Below are positions 8,731 to 18,432 of a stretch of 64,000 nt of DNA, in pieces; the stretch's first letter is position 1; every line of letters starts with the position of its first letter. The DNA is from Marinomonas sp. MED121. Its GTDB lineage: Bacteria; Pseudomonadota; Gammaproteobacteria; Pseudomonadales; Marinomonadaceae. Under the pieces are notes generated by a model that saw only the letters and a program-made list of their open reading frames with translations, made no database searches and was not told where the DNA came from. The stretch covers positions 18,837 to 82,836 of the forward strand of contig NZ_CH672431.1 of the NCBI RefSeq assembly GCF_000153025.1. The letters are read 5' to 3'. The position numbers and the translations under genes are program-made.

Positions 8731-9486
8731 TTAGTAGATAGAGAACGGGAAGTATTTAGCATTGATCTTCTGGTAAGTACCGTCTGCTAAAATTTCATCC
8801 AAAGCTTTGTTAAGCTTGTCTTTCAGTTTGTCACCTTTACGCACAGCGATCGCAATATTGTCTTCTTTCAAGAATGCATCACCCTTAAATTCGAACTTAT
8901 CGCCGTTACCAGATGTTTTCAACCAATCAAAAGTAGGAAGCTCATCAGACAGAACAACATCTAGACGACCAGCGACTAGATCAAGATAAACATTGTCTTG
9001 ATTATCATAGAACTTCAATGTCGCTAGATCAGCAAAGTTATCTTCTAGGTACTGTGCACCCAATGTTGCACGCTGTGCACCAATTACCTTACCTTTAAGG
9101 TCTGCAATATTAAACGCTTCCCCTTTAAGACCTAGGAAACGAAGACCACCAGAGTAGTATTTGTTTGTAAAATCAACAACCTTCAGGCGCTCTTCTGTGA
9201 TAGACATAGAAGCGATGATAGCATCGAATTTACGTACTTTAAGACCAGGAATAAGACCATCCCAATCCTGTGTTACCACTTCACAATCTGCTTTCATTTT
9301 GGCACAAAGCGCCCAAGCAACATCAACATCAAAACCTTGTGGTTTACCAGCTGAATCAATGAAGTTAAATGGAGCCCACGCGCCTTCTGTCGCTAGACGA
9401 ACTTTATCAGCAGCAATACCTGATACAGACGTTAATGCAGCACCTAGAACAAGTGCTGAACCTAGAGCAAGTTTTTTAAGTTTCAT
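8731..9486 (-). CDS. aotJ: Periplasmic basic amino acid-binding protein
   Basis: 251 residues, family 3 solute-binding protein (lysine/arginine/ornithine-histidine type). A Sec signal peptide covers about the first 25 residues (MKLKKLALGSALVLGAALTS, cleaved near GIAA/D). The mature start VRLATEGAWAPFNFIDSAGK and the segment GFDVDVAWALCAKMKADCEVV match the LAO/HisJ family; FDAIIASMSITEERLKVVDF is the ligand-region signature. It delivers the amino acid to the AotQM channel. It sits between the ATPase and permease genes and is followed by a stable hairpin likely to raise its expression over the permeases. Confidence 0.88.
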   Translation of the reverse strand: MKLKKLALGSALVLGAALTSVSGIAADKVRLATEGAWAPFNFIDSAGKPQGFDVDVAWALCAKMKADCEVVTQDWDGLIPGLKVRKFDAIIASMSITEERLKVVDFTNKYYSGGLRFLGLKGEAFNIADLKGKVIGAQRATLGAQYLEDNFADLATLKFYDNQDNVYLDLVAGRLDVVLSDELPTFDWLKTSGNGDKFEFKGDAFLKEDNIAIAVRKGDKLKDKLNKALDEILADGTYQKINAKYFPFSIY

Positions 9487-9571
9487 GATTTAACCCTTTT
9501 AATGATTTTTAATTATTTTATTCTATCAAACTCTAAAGAAATAACTTCTTCAATTTTTTGTCAGTTAAAGT

Positions 9572-10342
9572 TTAGAAAGTACTCGAAATAAACGCTTTAC
9601 AACGTTCTGATTCTGGCGCTTCAAATACTTTTTGTGGCGTCCCTTTTTCTTCAACTAGACCTTGGTGTAAAAACACCACTTCACTAGATACCTCTTTCGC
9701 AAAGTTCATTTCGTGCGTCACAATTAACATGGTACGGCCCTCTTCGGCCAAACCACGCATAACACCCAAAACCTCTCCCACTAACTCAGGGTCGAGCGCT
9801 GATGTAGGTTCATCAAAAAGGATGACCTGCGGATCCATCGCCAAAGTACGAGCAATCGCAACACGCTGTTGCTGCCCACCTGATAGCTGGCTTGGATACA
9901 TATGCTTTTTATCAGCAATGCCGACCTTGTTTAGTAAATGCTCGCAATACTCAACCACTTCATGTTTAGGGCGCTTTAGTACATTAAGCGGACCTTCCAT
10001 CACATTTTCTAAAATGGTCATATGAGGCCATAAGTTAAAGCTTTGAAATACAAAGCCAACTTGCTGTCTCATACGAGTGAGCTGGCGCATATCAGTTGGG
10101 TACAAATCCGGCCCTTTGCCGTGTTCTAAGCCCAACTTTTCGCCATTAAAAAGAATTTCACCCTTAGTCGGATTTTCTAACAAGTTGATACAACGCAAAA
10201 AAGTACTTTTGCCGGATCCACTAGAGCCCAAAATTGAAATAACGTCGCCATCATAGGCCTTTAAAGAAATACCTTTTAAAACTTCGGCATCACCAAAGGT
10301 TTTATGAATATCGTTCAGCTCTAGCGCTGGGACTTTTGACAT
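9572..10342 (-). CDS. aotP: Basic amino acid ABC transporter ATP-binding protein
   Basis: 256 residues with all ABC ATPase motifs: Walker [10 protein letters not shown] near residue 36, Q-loop [13 protein letters not shown], signature [16 protein letters not shown], Walker B VILFDEP with D-loop TSALDPE, and the switch His in VTHEMNF. The length and sequence fit the HisP/GlnQ/AotP polar amino acid family. It energises the AotQM permease. First transporter gene downstream of the ArgR-like regulator (135-bp gap), all on the minus strand, so regulator and transporter may share transcripts as they do in Pseudomonas, though in a different gene order. Confidence 0.9.
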   Translation of the reverse strand: MSKVPALELNDIHKTFGDAEVLKGISLKAYDGDVISILGSSGSGKSTFLRCINLLENPTKGEILFNGEKLGLEHGKGPDLYPTDMRQLTRMRQQVGFVFQSFNLWPHMTILENVMEGPLNVLKRPKHEVVEYCEHLLNKVGIADKKHMYPSQLSGGQQQRVAIARTLAMDPQVILFDEPTSALDPELVGEVLGVMRGLAEEGRTMLIVTHEMNFAKEVSSEVVFLHQGLVEEKGTPQKVFEAPESERCKAFISSTF

Positions 10343-10476
10343 GTGTTATACCCTTTCTCGAATGAGTTATTATTCTTAAGAGACTCGTATCAAGTTTCTT
10401 GTGCTTTATAGTTTTAGTTATATATTTTTTTCATAATGAAATAATTGCCGCAATGATCATCTATTCAGCCCAAATT

Positions 10477-11553
10477 TCAAAACTTTTTTTGCCATAATTG
10501 GCGTTTTTTCCTATCTGCAGTGTCATTAACCCGCTCTATTGGCACGGATTGCTTACGCTCTTCCCTAGGCGTAAGGTCAAAAAAACCCTTGTATGTGGTA
10601 CTAAAATGGGGCGCAGAAGAAAATCCGCACTCAGTGCCAACTTGCACAATGGGCTTATCTGTTTGGGTCAACAGTTGTTTAGCGTGATTCAATCTCAGTT
10701 CCAAATAATACCGAGATGGCACATTATTTAAATTATTTTTAAACAGCCGTTCTAAGTGTCGTCTAGAAACACCAACATGAAACGCAATATCATCGGGCGA
10801 TAGAGGCTCTTGAATATTCGCTTCCATCAATTGTACCGCCTCAACCAATTTAGGCTGACTCGTACCCAATCGAATTTGTAAAGGGATACGCTGAGGATCT
10901 TCATTGGTGCGAATACGCTCACATACAAACTGCTCTGAAATATTCCCTGCGAGTTTCATGCCATGTTGTTTACCAATCAGAAATAACATCATGTCCATCG
11001 ACGCAGTACCGCCACTGCAGGTAAACCTATCTCGATCAACTTCAAATAAGTGATTGGAAACTATGGTATTTGGAAAGGCATCTCTTAGATTACTGATACT
11101 CCACCAATGAATAGTAGCGCGATAGCCATCAAGCAAACCCGCCTGCGCTAACAGGTAACTACCAGTACAAATGCCACCCAATGCCATTTTTCGCTTTGAT
11201 AGACGTTTAAGCCAAGCCTCTAGCATTAAATTTTCTTCAGGAATGGCAGGTGATGCACCACAAATAAACACAGCATCAAGATCAGAAGGGGCATCGGATA
11301 AGACAAAATCAGCTACAGTGACAGCACCAACACTAGAAACCACTTCACGCCCTTTAACATCGGCTATAGTTTGTCCTGTGGTTTTATCTCGTGATGACCC
11401 TTGATCAGTGCTAATAGTACAAAAGCGGTAAAGGTCTTTACCACTGATCCAATTGGCCATATGAAGGGTCTCAATAGCAGACGAAAAGGCGAGCATTGAA
11501 AAGTGTGGAAGTAATAAAAAACCATACTTTTGAGGCTTGCCACTTGCCTGCAT
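10477..11553 (-). CDS. argR: GlxA-type AraC-family regulator, ArgR-like (arginine/glutamate metabolism)
   Basis: About 358 residues: an N-terminal DJ-1/PfpI-like ligand domain (residues 10-190, with GICTGSYLLAQAGLLDG) and a C-terminal AraC double helix-turn-helix (about 230-330; GVSRRHLERLFKNNL and VGTECGFSSAPHFSTTYK). Pseudomonas ArgR has this architecture and controls arginine uptake, gdhB and aru genes. Here the same genes flank it: transporter downstream, gdhB divergent, aruC beyond. A tandem site matching the Pseudomonas ArgR consensus lies between it and gdhB. The start is uncertain: ATG at 11553 has only a weak GAGA, while a TTG at 11586 has a better AGGATAAT. The name rests on context and is an inference. 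Confidence 0.8.
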   Translation of the reverse strand: MQASGKPQKYGFLLLPHFSMLAFSSAIETLHMANWISGKDLYRFCTISTDQGSSRDKTTGQTIADVKGREVVSSVGAVTVADFVLSDAPSDLDAVFICGASPAIPEENLMLEAWLKRLSKRKMALGGICTGSYLLAQAGLLDGYRATIHWWSISNLRDAFPNTIVSNHLFEVDRDRFTCSGGTASMDMMLFLIGKQHGMKLAGNISEQFVCERIRTNEDPQRIPLQIRLGTSQPKLVEAVQLMEANIQEPLSPDDIAFHVGVSRRHLERLFKNNLNNVPSRYYLELRLNHAKQLLTQTDKPIVQVGTECGFSSAPHFSTTYKGFFDLTPREERKQSVPIERVNDTADRKKRQLWQKKF

Positions 11554-11685
11554 GAGTTCTCTTGATGCAAAACCGCGCTCGTACAAATTATTATCCTGTG
11601 ATAAGTGCGTTTATTAGTGTTTTATTTCCGATAGAATGGATAACAAAGGGTTTTTGAATAGGGTTCAAGCTTTATTTACTACCCT

Positions 11686-11722
11686 TGTCCCAATTCAAGA
11701 ACAAAATGTCGCTAATCTGAAA
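11686..11722 (+). promoter_or_regulatory. Tandem ArgR-type operator upstream of gdhB
   Basis: Two direct half-sites lie exactly 21 bp apart: TGTCCC-N8-AA at 11686 and TGTCGC-N8-AA at 11707. The established Pseudomonas ArgR consensus is TGTCGC-N8-AA-N5 repeated head to tail; here one half-site is exact and the other differs by one base. It lies 124 bp upstream of the gdhB start and in the region divergent to the ArgR-like gene, so it may serve both. Confidence 0.7.
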
Positions 11723-11845
11723 TTTAACACCTTTCGAAGGAGGAAACTTTTATTAATAATCGATAATAGTCCTGAAACAACGCTTTTTCATTCTTATAAC
11801 TACAATTAGCATTAAAAGAACACCACTCTCGAGGATGAGTTCCAA

Positions 11846-14800
11846 ATGACGCATAACCACAAGACAGAGTTAATAAATCGAGTCAAGCTAGAACTAACAG
11901 AAAATTACTCAGCCAAAGAAGCTGATAATCTAGTTCACCTTGCTCAATTATACTTTCAGGATTCACTTACTGAAGATATGGTCAGTGAGCCAATTGAAAA
12001 TTTATACGGTACCATTCTTTGCCTTTGGGATTTTATAAAACAACGTAAGTCCGGCACACCTAAGATTCGTGTCTACAACCCAAATTATGAAGAACATAGC
12101 TGGCACTCTACTCATACGGTTATTGAAATTCTAACCGATGATATGCCCTTTCTAGTTTCCTCTTTGAATATGGCCATTGCGCGTCTAGGCCACACGATTC
12201 ACAAAACCTCTCACCCTTTGTTAAACATTAAACGCAACAAACAAGGTGAAGTAACAGAGCTACTTGATAAAACAGGTGACCAAGGCAATGAATCACTTAT
12301 GCGTTTTGAAATTGACCGTCAGTCAGATTCAAGCACATTTGAAGCAACCGCTGAAGCCTTGCTTAATACCCTTGCAGATGTAAAGAACACAGTAGATGAC
12401 TGGCCGTCAATGCAGCAACAAATGACTGAAATCATCGAAGAATCTGCAAAAGTTAAACATTTGAAAAACGACCCAGAACATAAGGAAAATATTGATTTTC
12501 TTCGCTGGATCGCCAATAACCATTTCACCTTCATTGGCTTTCGTGCATACGATCTTGCCGTTAAAGGTGATGCTGCACACTTAAGCTTGGTAAAAGATTC
12601 AGGCTTAGGCACTTTCCGCGAGAACAAAAAAGAAAAAGCGAAAAAGAATATTTTATTAAACGACAAGCTAACCAAGCTTGCGTTAGATAATAAAAATCTG
12701 CTTGTACTTACCAAATCAACTGCGATTTCAACAGTACACCGCCCAGCTCATTTAGATTACCTTGGCATAAAACGTTTTAACGCCAAAGGCGAAGTCATTG
12801 GTGAATGGCGCTTCTTTGGTCTTTACTCGTCTGCTGCTTATGTTGCTCGCTTGCAAGATATTCCTCTACTCAGCAAAAAGCTTGAGAAGATTGTACAAAG
12901 TACAGAGCTTCACCCAGATAGCCACAAGGGCAAAAATCTTAAGCACATTCTTAACAGCTATCCTCGTGATGAGATGTTGCAAGCGTCTGCTGAAGAGCTT
13001 AAAGAAACCATAATTGATATTTTGGCGATTCAAGAACGTCGCCAATTACGTTTGTTCCTGCGTAAAGATTTATATGGCCGCTTTATCAATGCCATTGTTT
13101 ACGTGCCTCGTGATAGGTACAACACTGAGTTGAGATACAAGTTACAAGAGATTCTAATGGAATCTTGTGATGGCACGAGCGCAGAGTTCAACGTTCAGTT
13201 CTCTCAAATGGTATTGGCTCGCGTTAACTTCACGATTCAAACTGAACGTGACAACGATCTTGACCTTGTGATTGAAAATGACATTCAACGCAAAATGCAA
13301 GATGCGATGAGTTCATGGGAAGATAAACTACTGGATGCCCTTCACACAAATCATGGTGAAGAGACAGGTAACCAGTTATTCCATAAGTATGCTCCTCATC
13401 TACCAGCGGCTTACCGTGAAGACTTCTCTCATAATACCGCTGTCTTAGATATCGAACGTCTTGATACTTTAACTGAGGAAGGAGCCATTGCGACTCACTT
13501 GTACCGTCAAGTTGGGCAAAGCAAAGGCGCTCATTTCTTTAAAGTATATGGTACGGGTACTTCTCTCGTACTATCTGATGTACTGCCTATTTTGGAGTGC
13601 ATGGGTTTACGTGTTCTTGAAGCAAGACCGTACGAGCTTGATCAGCTAGAAACCAATACTTGGGTAGTTGAGTTTGCTATTTCGGTTGATGAAAACATTA
13701 ACTTAGAGCAAAAAGCACAACGTGAAGCTTTCCAAGATGCTTTCAACCAAATCATTAAACGCCGTGTTGAAAACGACAGATTTAATGCTCTTGTACTGGA
13801 AGCTTCGCTAACTTGGCGCCAAGTTACCATGTTACGAGCAATCACTAAGTACTTGATTCAATTGCAAGTGCCTTTCTCTTTGCCTTACATGCAGCAAACA
13901 CTTGAGAAAAATGCCGGCATAGCGCGTCTTCTTGTTCAATTATTTGAACAGAAGTTTAACCCTGTGTTAGACCAAGGCCGCAACGACAAGTGTGAAAAAC
14001 TACAACATCAGATCGAAGCCGCATTAGATCAGGTTGCGAACCTTGATGAAGACAGAATTTTGAAGCATTTCTTATCTGTTATTCATGCCATGTTACGCAC
14101 CAACTTCTACCAAGCTGATGAAAATGGTGCGATTAAAGATTATGTGTCATTCAAACTAGACCCTAATCAAATTCCAGCCGTTCCATTACCTAGACCTAAA
14201 TTTGAAATCTTTGTCTACGCGCCTTGGGTTGAAGGTGTGCATATGCGTGGCGGTAAAGTTGCTCGTGGTGGTCTACGTTGGTCTGACCGTATGGAAGACT
14301 TCCGTACTGAAGTACTCGGTCTTGTAAAAGCTCAAATGGTTAAAAATGCTGTCATTGTACCTGCTGGTGCAAAAGGTGGCTTTGTTGCCAAACAGCTTAA
14401 AAAGTATGCATCACGTGATCAAGTTCAAGCAGAAGTTGTTCGCTGTTACACCACTTTCATTAGTGGCTTGCTAGATATCACAGATAATTTGGTTCAAAAC
14501 CAAGTTGTTCCACCTAAATCAGTACAACGTTTTGATGAAGACGACCCATACTTGGTTGTCGCTGCTGATAAAGGAACGGCGACTTTCTCTGATTTAGCAA
14601 ACAGCATTTCTGAGAAATACGGATTCTGGCTAGGTGATGCATTCGCATCAGGTGGCTCAAATGGTTACGACCATAAGAAAATGGGTATTACTGCACGTGG
14701 CGCTTGGGAATCAGTTAAACGTCAGTTCCAAGAAACTGGCCTAGATTGCCAAAACACAGACTTCACTGTGGTGGGTATCGGCGACATGGCCGGTGACGTA

Positions 14801-16660
14801 TTTGGTAATGGTATGTTGCTCTCTAAGCATATTCGCCTTGTAGCAGCCTTTAACCACATGCATATCTTCATTGACCCAACGCCAGATTCTGCGACGTCTT
14901 TCGTAGAGCGTCAGCGCATGTTTAATCTGCCTCGCTCTTCTTGGGAAGATTACAACAAGGAATTAATTTCTAAAGGCGGTGGTATCTTCAACCGTTCAGC
15001 GAAATCTATTCCGCTAAATGCAGATATTCGTAAAGCCCTAAGCATTGAAGGCAATGTTAAGGCGATGGCACCAATGGATCTAATCTCAGCCATTCTGAAA
15101 TCTAAAGTAGATCTACTTTGGAACGGTGGTATCGGTACTTATGTTAAGTCTGAGAATGAGACCCACGCTGAAGTCGGTGATAGTGGTAACAACGCCTTAC
15201 GTGTAAACGGTAACGAGCTACGCTGTCGTGTTGTAGGTGAAGGCGGTAACTTAGGCCTGACTCAACTTGGTCGTATCGAATTTGCACAAAGCGGTGGTCT
15301 AATGAGCACTGACGCTATCGATAACTCAGCCGGGGTTGATAGCTCTGACCACGAAGTAAACATTAAGATCTTGCTTAACCGTATTGTCGAAGATGGCGAT
15401 ATGACAGAGAAGCAACGTAATAAGCTACTGGCCGAAATGACAGATGAAGTGGGCGCACTTGTATTGCACCATAACCAAGGTCAAAGTCATGTGCTTTCGC
15501 TGGCTAATTCTCAAGCATCAGAAAGAGTCGCAGACCACCAGCGCCTAATGATGTCATTGGTACGTGAAGGTCGTCTAAACAGAGAAATTGAGTTCTTACC
15601 AAGTGTTTCTAAAATCAAGAAACGCATGAACCAAGGTAACGGCTTAACTCGTCCAGAAATTTCAGTATTGCTGGCTTACTCTAAGATCAAACTATCTGAA
15701 CAATTGGTAGAAGATGGCATTGGTAAAGATGCGGATTTGGTAAAAGAAATTCATGCCTATTTCCCGAAACCTCTGACAGAACGCTTTGGCGAGCACATGG
15801 CAAGTCACCCACTGGCACAAGAAATTGTAGCGGGTCATGTGACTAACAATGTGGGTAACCGCATGGGCCCAACATTCAGCACTTATGTGCAAGAAGAAAC
15901 CAGTGCTTCCGCGTTAAACCTTGTACGTGCTTATATGGCTGCAGAGAAAATCTTCTCCATCCCAGCCCTATGGGATGCCGTTAACGAATTAGACTTTAAA
16001 GTAGATAATGCTTTGCAGTCTAAATTATTAATCAGCATTCAAGCCTTACTTGAAAAAGCGACGTTATGGCTATTGAGAAACACTCGCGAAGAGCTATCTA
16101 TTCAGAAATTGACAGATACTTATCGCCCTGGTGTTGAAGTGATCCGTAAGCAAATTGATTCAATTCTGACTCAAACCAGCCAGGATCATTTGCAAAGCCT
16201 GGTTAATGATTTAACCAAACAAGGTATTCCTACAGCACTTGCAGAACAAGTCGCTGGCTTGCAATACCACTTCTATGGTTTAGACATCATTCGTGTTGCT
16301 TCTAATACCAACAAAGAAGTGCTTGATGTAGCACAAACCTATTTTGCCCTAGAAATGAATTTAGACCTGCATTGGCTACGAAACAGTGTTCATAACTTGA
16401 AGACTGACGACGTATGGCAACGCAAAGCTAAATCAGGTTTAGGTGATGAAATCGATAATAGCTTAAGAACCCTAACTCAAGAAGTTATCCAGTCTAGTAC
16501 TGATATTAATGGCCTCAGCGCTCGCCTAGATCATTGGCATGAGCTTAACGGTGATAATATCAAACACTATCAGGTTACTTTCAATGAAATTAAAGCGGAA
16601 ACTGAACTGACACTTGCAATGGTATCAGTGGCAATCCGGGAGTTAAGAAACTTAATCTAA
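11846..16660 (+). CDS. gdhB: NAD-specific glutamate dehydrogenase, large (180 kDa) type
   Basis: 1604 residues, the length of the L_180 class known from Streptomyces and Pseudomonas. It oxidises glutamate to 2-oxoglutarate and ammonia with NAD+, a catabolic role. The long N-terminal half (about 1-700) carries ACT-like regulatory segments; the catalytic core lies around 800-1200, with GGLRWSDRMEDFRTE, KNAVIVPAGAKGGF and the nucleotide-binding stretch TVVGIGDMAGDVFGNG. The ATG follows GAGGATGAG. A tandem ArgR-type operator upstream agrees with arginine/glutamate induction as in Pseudomonas. It collects glutamate from the hut, ast/aru and glutaminase routes. aruC follows 51 bp downstream across a hairpin. 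Confidence 0.95.
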   Translation: MTHNHKTELINRVKLELTENYSAKEADNLVHLAQLYFQDSLTEDMVSEPIENLYGTILCLWDFIKQRKSGTPKIRVYNPNYEEHSWHSTHTVIEILTDDMPFLVSSLNMAIARLGHTIHKTSHPLLNIKRNKQGEVTELLDKTGDQGNESLMRFEIDRQSDSSTFEATAEALLNTLADVKNTVDDWPSMQQQMTEIIEESAKVKHLKNDPEHKENIDFLRWIANNHFTFIGFRAYDLAVKGDAAHLSLVKDSGLGTFRENKKEKAKKNILLNDKLTKLALDNKNLLVLTKSTAISTVHRPAHLDYLGIKRFNAKGEVIGEWRFFGLYSSAAYVARLQDIPLLSKKLEKIVQSTELHPDSHKGKNLKHILNSYPRDEMLQASAEELKETIIDILAIQERRQLRLFLRKDLYGRFINAIVYVPRDRYNTELRYKLQEILMESCDGTSAEFNVQFSQMVLARVNFTIQTERDNDLDLVIENDIQRKMQDAMSSWEDKLLDALHTNHGEETGNQLFHKYAPHLPAAYREDFSHNTAVLDIERLDTLTEEGAIATHLYRQVGQSKGAHFFKVYGTGTSLVLSDVLPILECMGLRVLEARPYELDQLETNTWVVEFAISVDENINLEQKAQREAFQDAFNQIIKRRVENDRFNALVLEASLTWRQVTMLRAITKYLIQLQVPFSLPYMQQTLEKNAGIARLLVQLFEQKFNPVLDQGRNDKCEKLQHQIEAALDQVANLDEDRILKHFLSVIHAMLRTNFYQADENGAIKDYVSFKLDPNQIPAVPLPRPKFEIFVYAPWVEGVHMRGGKVARGGLRWSDRMEDFRTEVLGLVKAQMVKNAVIVPAGAKGGFVAKQLKKYASRDQVQAEVVRCYTTFISGLLDITDNLVQNQVVPPKSVQRFDEDDPYLVVAADKGTATFSDLANSISEKYGFWLGDAFASGGSNGYDHKKMGITARGAWESVKRQFQETGLDCQNTDFTVVGIGDMAGDVFGNGMLLSKHIRLVAAFNHMHIFIDPTPDSATSFVERQRMFNLPRSSWEDYNKELISKGGGIFNRSAKSIPLNADIRKALSIEGNVKAMAPMDLISAILKSKVDLLWNGGIGTYVKSENETHAEVGDSGNNALRVNGNELRCRVVGEGGNLGLTQLGRIEFAQSGGLMSTDAIDNSAGVDSSDHEVNIKILLNRIVEDGDMTEKQRNKLLAEMTDEVGALVLHHNQGQSHVLSLANSQASERVADHQRLMMSLVREGRLNREIEFLPSVSKIKKRMNQGNGLTRPEISVLLAYSKIKLSEQLVEDGIGKDADLVKEIHAYFPKPLTERFGEHMASHPLAQEIVAGHVTNNVGNRMGPTFSTYVQEETSASALNLVRAYMAAEKIFSIPALWDAVNELDFKVDNALQSKLLISIQALLEKATLWLLRNTREELSIQKLTDTYRPGVEVIRKQIDSILTQTSQDHLQSLVNDLTKQGIPTALAEQVAGLQYHFYGLDIIRVASNTNKEVLDVAQTYFALEMNLDLHWLRNSVHNLKTDDVWQRKAKSGLGDEIDNSLRTLTQEVIQSSTDINGLSARLDHWHELNGDNIKHYQVTFNEIKAETELTLAMVSVAIRELRNLI

Positions 16661-16669
16661 AACTGACTA

Positions 16670-16697
16670 GGCCACCGGACTTCCGGTGGCCAATTTT
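16670..16697 (+). terminator. Strong hairpin after gdhB
   Basis: GGCCACCGG and CCGGTGGCC form a perfect GC-rich 9-bp stem with a 4-base loop, followed by AATTTT. It may partly terminate gdhB transcription before aruC, letting the two genes be expressed at different levels. Confidence 0.6.
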
Positions 16698-16711
16698 ACG
16701 AGGTAAATATA

Positions 16712-17929
16712 GTGACTGAACAAGTAACGAGAGCAACATTTGACGAAGTAATGGTACCAAACTATGCACCTTCCGCTGTGATCCCTGTGCGTGGTGAGGG
16801 CTCTCGAGTATGGGACACCGAAAACAATGAATACATTGATTTTGCAGGCGGCATTGCAGTAACAGCTTTGGGCCATTCACATCCGAAACTGGTTGATGTT
16901 ATGCGTCAACAAGCGGGTCAAATTTGGCACCTAGCTAACGTAATGACTAACGAACCAGCACTACGTTTAGCAAAAAAACTGACTGAAAAAACATTCGCAG
17001 ATAAAGTTTTCTTCTGTAACAGTGGTGGTGAAGCAAATGAAGCGGCTTTCAAACTAGTACGCCGTTATGCTTTTGATCACTATGGTCCACAAAAGCATGA
17101 AATCATTGCTTTTAATAAGTCTTTTCACGGCCGTACACTTTTCACCGTTTCTGTTGGTGGCCAAGCGAAATATAAAGAAGGCTTCGAACCAACACCAGGT
17201 GGCATTAGCCACTGTGATTACAACAACATTGAACAGCTAAAAGCGCTTATCTCTGATCGCACTTGTGCGGTTGTAATGGAACCTATTCAAGGCGAAGGCG
17301 GTATCATCCCAGCTGACGTTGAATTCGCAAAACAAGTACGTGAACTATGTGATGAGCACAATGCACTACTTGTATTTGATGAAGTTCAATCAGGCGTTGG
17401 TCGTACCGGTACTTTCTTCGCATACGAGCAACTAGGTGTTAAACCAGACGTTTTAACATCAGCAAAAGCACTAGGTAACGGTTTCCCTGTTGGCGCTATG
17501 TTAGCCACTGAAAAAGCGGCTAAAAGTTTAGCTTTTGGTACTCACGGTAGTACTTATGGTGGTAACCCTATGGCTTGCGCAATTGCAGAAGCGGTTATCG
17601 ATATCATAGACACTCCAGAAGTGCTTGAAGGTGTTGCTAAGCGTCGTCAGATTTTTGTTGAAGGGCTTAATGCTATCAATGAAAAACACAACATCTTTAA
17701 AGAAGTTCGTGGCATGGGTCTATTGATTGGTGCTGAAGTAGTGGATGCCTTTGCAGGTAAAGCCGCGCTATTCATCAAAGCCGCAGCGAAAGAAGGTTTA
17801 TTTATTCTTGTTGCTGGTCCTAATGTTGTGCGTTTTGCGCCATCTCTTATTATCCCTGAAGGTGATATTCAAGCTGGTCTAGAGCGCTTCGAAAAAGCCA
17901 TTGCTGCTGTGATTGCTGAAAACGCTTAA
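16712..17929 (+). CDS. aruC: Acetylornithine / succinylornithine aminotransferase
   Basis: 405 residues, class III PLP aminotransferase of the ArgD/AstC/AruC branch. The PLP lysine is K252 in [16 protein letters not shown]; other signatures are [15 protein letters not shown] and the dimer motif [14 protein letters not shown]. Family members act both in arginine synthesis (acetylornithine) and arginine succinyltransferase catabolism (succinylornithine). The name AruC reflects position behind gdhB and near an ArgR-like regulator; ArgD is the alternative. The start is GTG after CGAGGTAAAT. No other ast/aru genes are in the window, so the pathway assignment is an inference. A strong terminator follows. 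Confidence 0.85.
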   Translation: MTEQVTRATFDEVMVPNYAPSAVIPVRGEGSRVWDTENNEYIDFAGGIAVTALGHSHPKLVDVMRQQAGQIWHLANVMTNEPALRLAKKLTEKTFADKVFFCNSGGEANEAAFKLVRRYAFDHYGPQKHEIIAFNKSFHGRTLFTVSVGGQAKYKEGFEPTPGGISHCDYNNIEQLKALISDRTCAVVMEPIQGEGGIIPADVEFAKQVRELCDEHNALLVFDEVQSGVGRTGTFFAYEQLGVKPDVLTSAKALGNGFPVGAMLATEKAAKSLAFGTHGSTYGGNPMACAIAEAVIDIIDTPEVLEGVAKRRQIFVEGLNAINEKHNIFKEVRGMGLLIGAEVVDAFAGKAALFIKAAAKEGLFILVAGPNVVRFAPSLIIPEGDIQAGLERFEKAIAAVIAENA

Positions 17930-17945
17930 TTTTTCGATCTGAATT

Positions 17946-17980
17946 AAAAAACCCAATCTGCTTTGCAGGTTGGGTTTTTT
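17946..17980 (+). terminator. Rho-independent terminator after aruC
   Basis: AAAAAACCCAATCTGC pairs with GCAGGTTGGGTTTTTT (one G-U) around a TTT loop and ends in six T residues. Confidence 0.95.
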
Positions 17981-18094
17981 ATTAAGCGAAATTTATTCTA
18001 CTGACTTCTTATTGCCGCTTGGAAACTCCTTGTATGACAATAAAATATGTTAGGCTTAAATTATCATTATTTACCTTATCAATAAGAGAGACTC

Positions 18095-18385
18095 ATGGGC
18101 ATACTTTCTGGCATCAAAAGTTTATTTAGCGCATCGGGCGAAAGCGAAGCAAAAGCAGAAGAAGCAGTTGAATATAATGGTTTTAATATCATTCCAGCCC
18201 CTATGTCTGAAGGTGGCCAATTTAGAGTAGCAGCAACTATTAGTAAGCAAATCAGTGAAGAAGAAGTAAAAACACACAACTTCATTCGTTCCGACTTAAT
18301 TCCAAATCGTGACGAATGCATTAGCATTACTCTTCGTAAAGCCAAAATGATGATAGACCAACAGGGTGATCGCATTTTTAGCTAA
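18095..18385 (+). CDS. HlyU-family small protein
   Basis: 96 residues matching the HlyU transcriptional activator family: YNGFNIIPAPMSEGGQFRVA, THNFIRSDLIPNRDE and the C-terminal KAKMMIDQQGDRIF are its conserved blocks. This family was named for a haemolysin activator annotation but is distinct from the ArsR-type Vibrio HlyU and has no evident DNA-binding motif, so the cellular role is unclear. The first 30 residues form a likely amphipathic, Glu/Ala-rich segment (SGIKSLFSASGESEAKAEEA). GAGAG precedes the ATG. The hydrolase gene starts 47 bp downstream and may be co-transcribed. Confidence 0.8.
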   Translation: MGILSGIKSLFSASGESEAKAEEAVEYNGFNIIPAPMSEGGQFRVAATISKQISEEEVKTHNFIRSDLIPNRDECISITLRKAKMMIDQQGDRIFS

Positions 18386-18432
18386 CCATCAAATAAGGTA
18401 CAAAACATATTCTGTCTATAAGTGAGCAATTT

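Noticed and set aside
12319..12714. 131-residue minus-strand ORF inside gdhB
   Set aside because: Antisense shadow of gdhB with Ser/Phe-rich translation and no start signal or recognisable domain.
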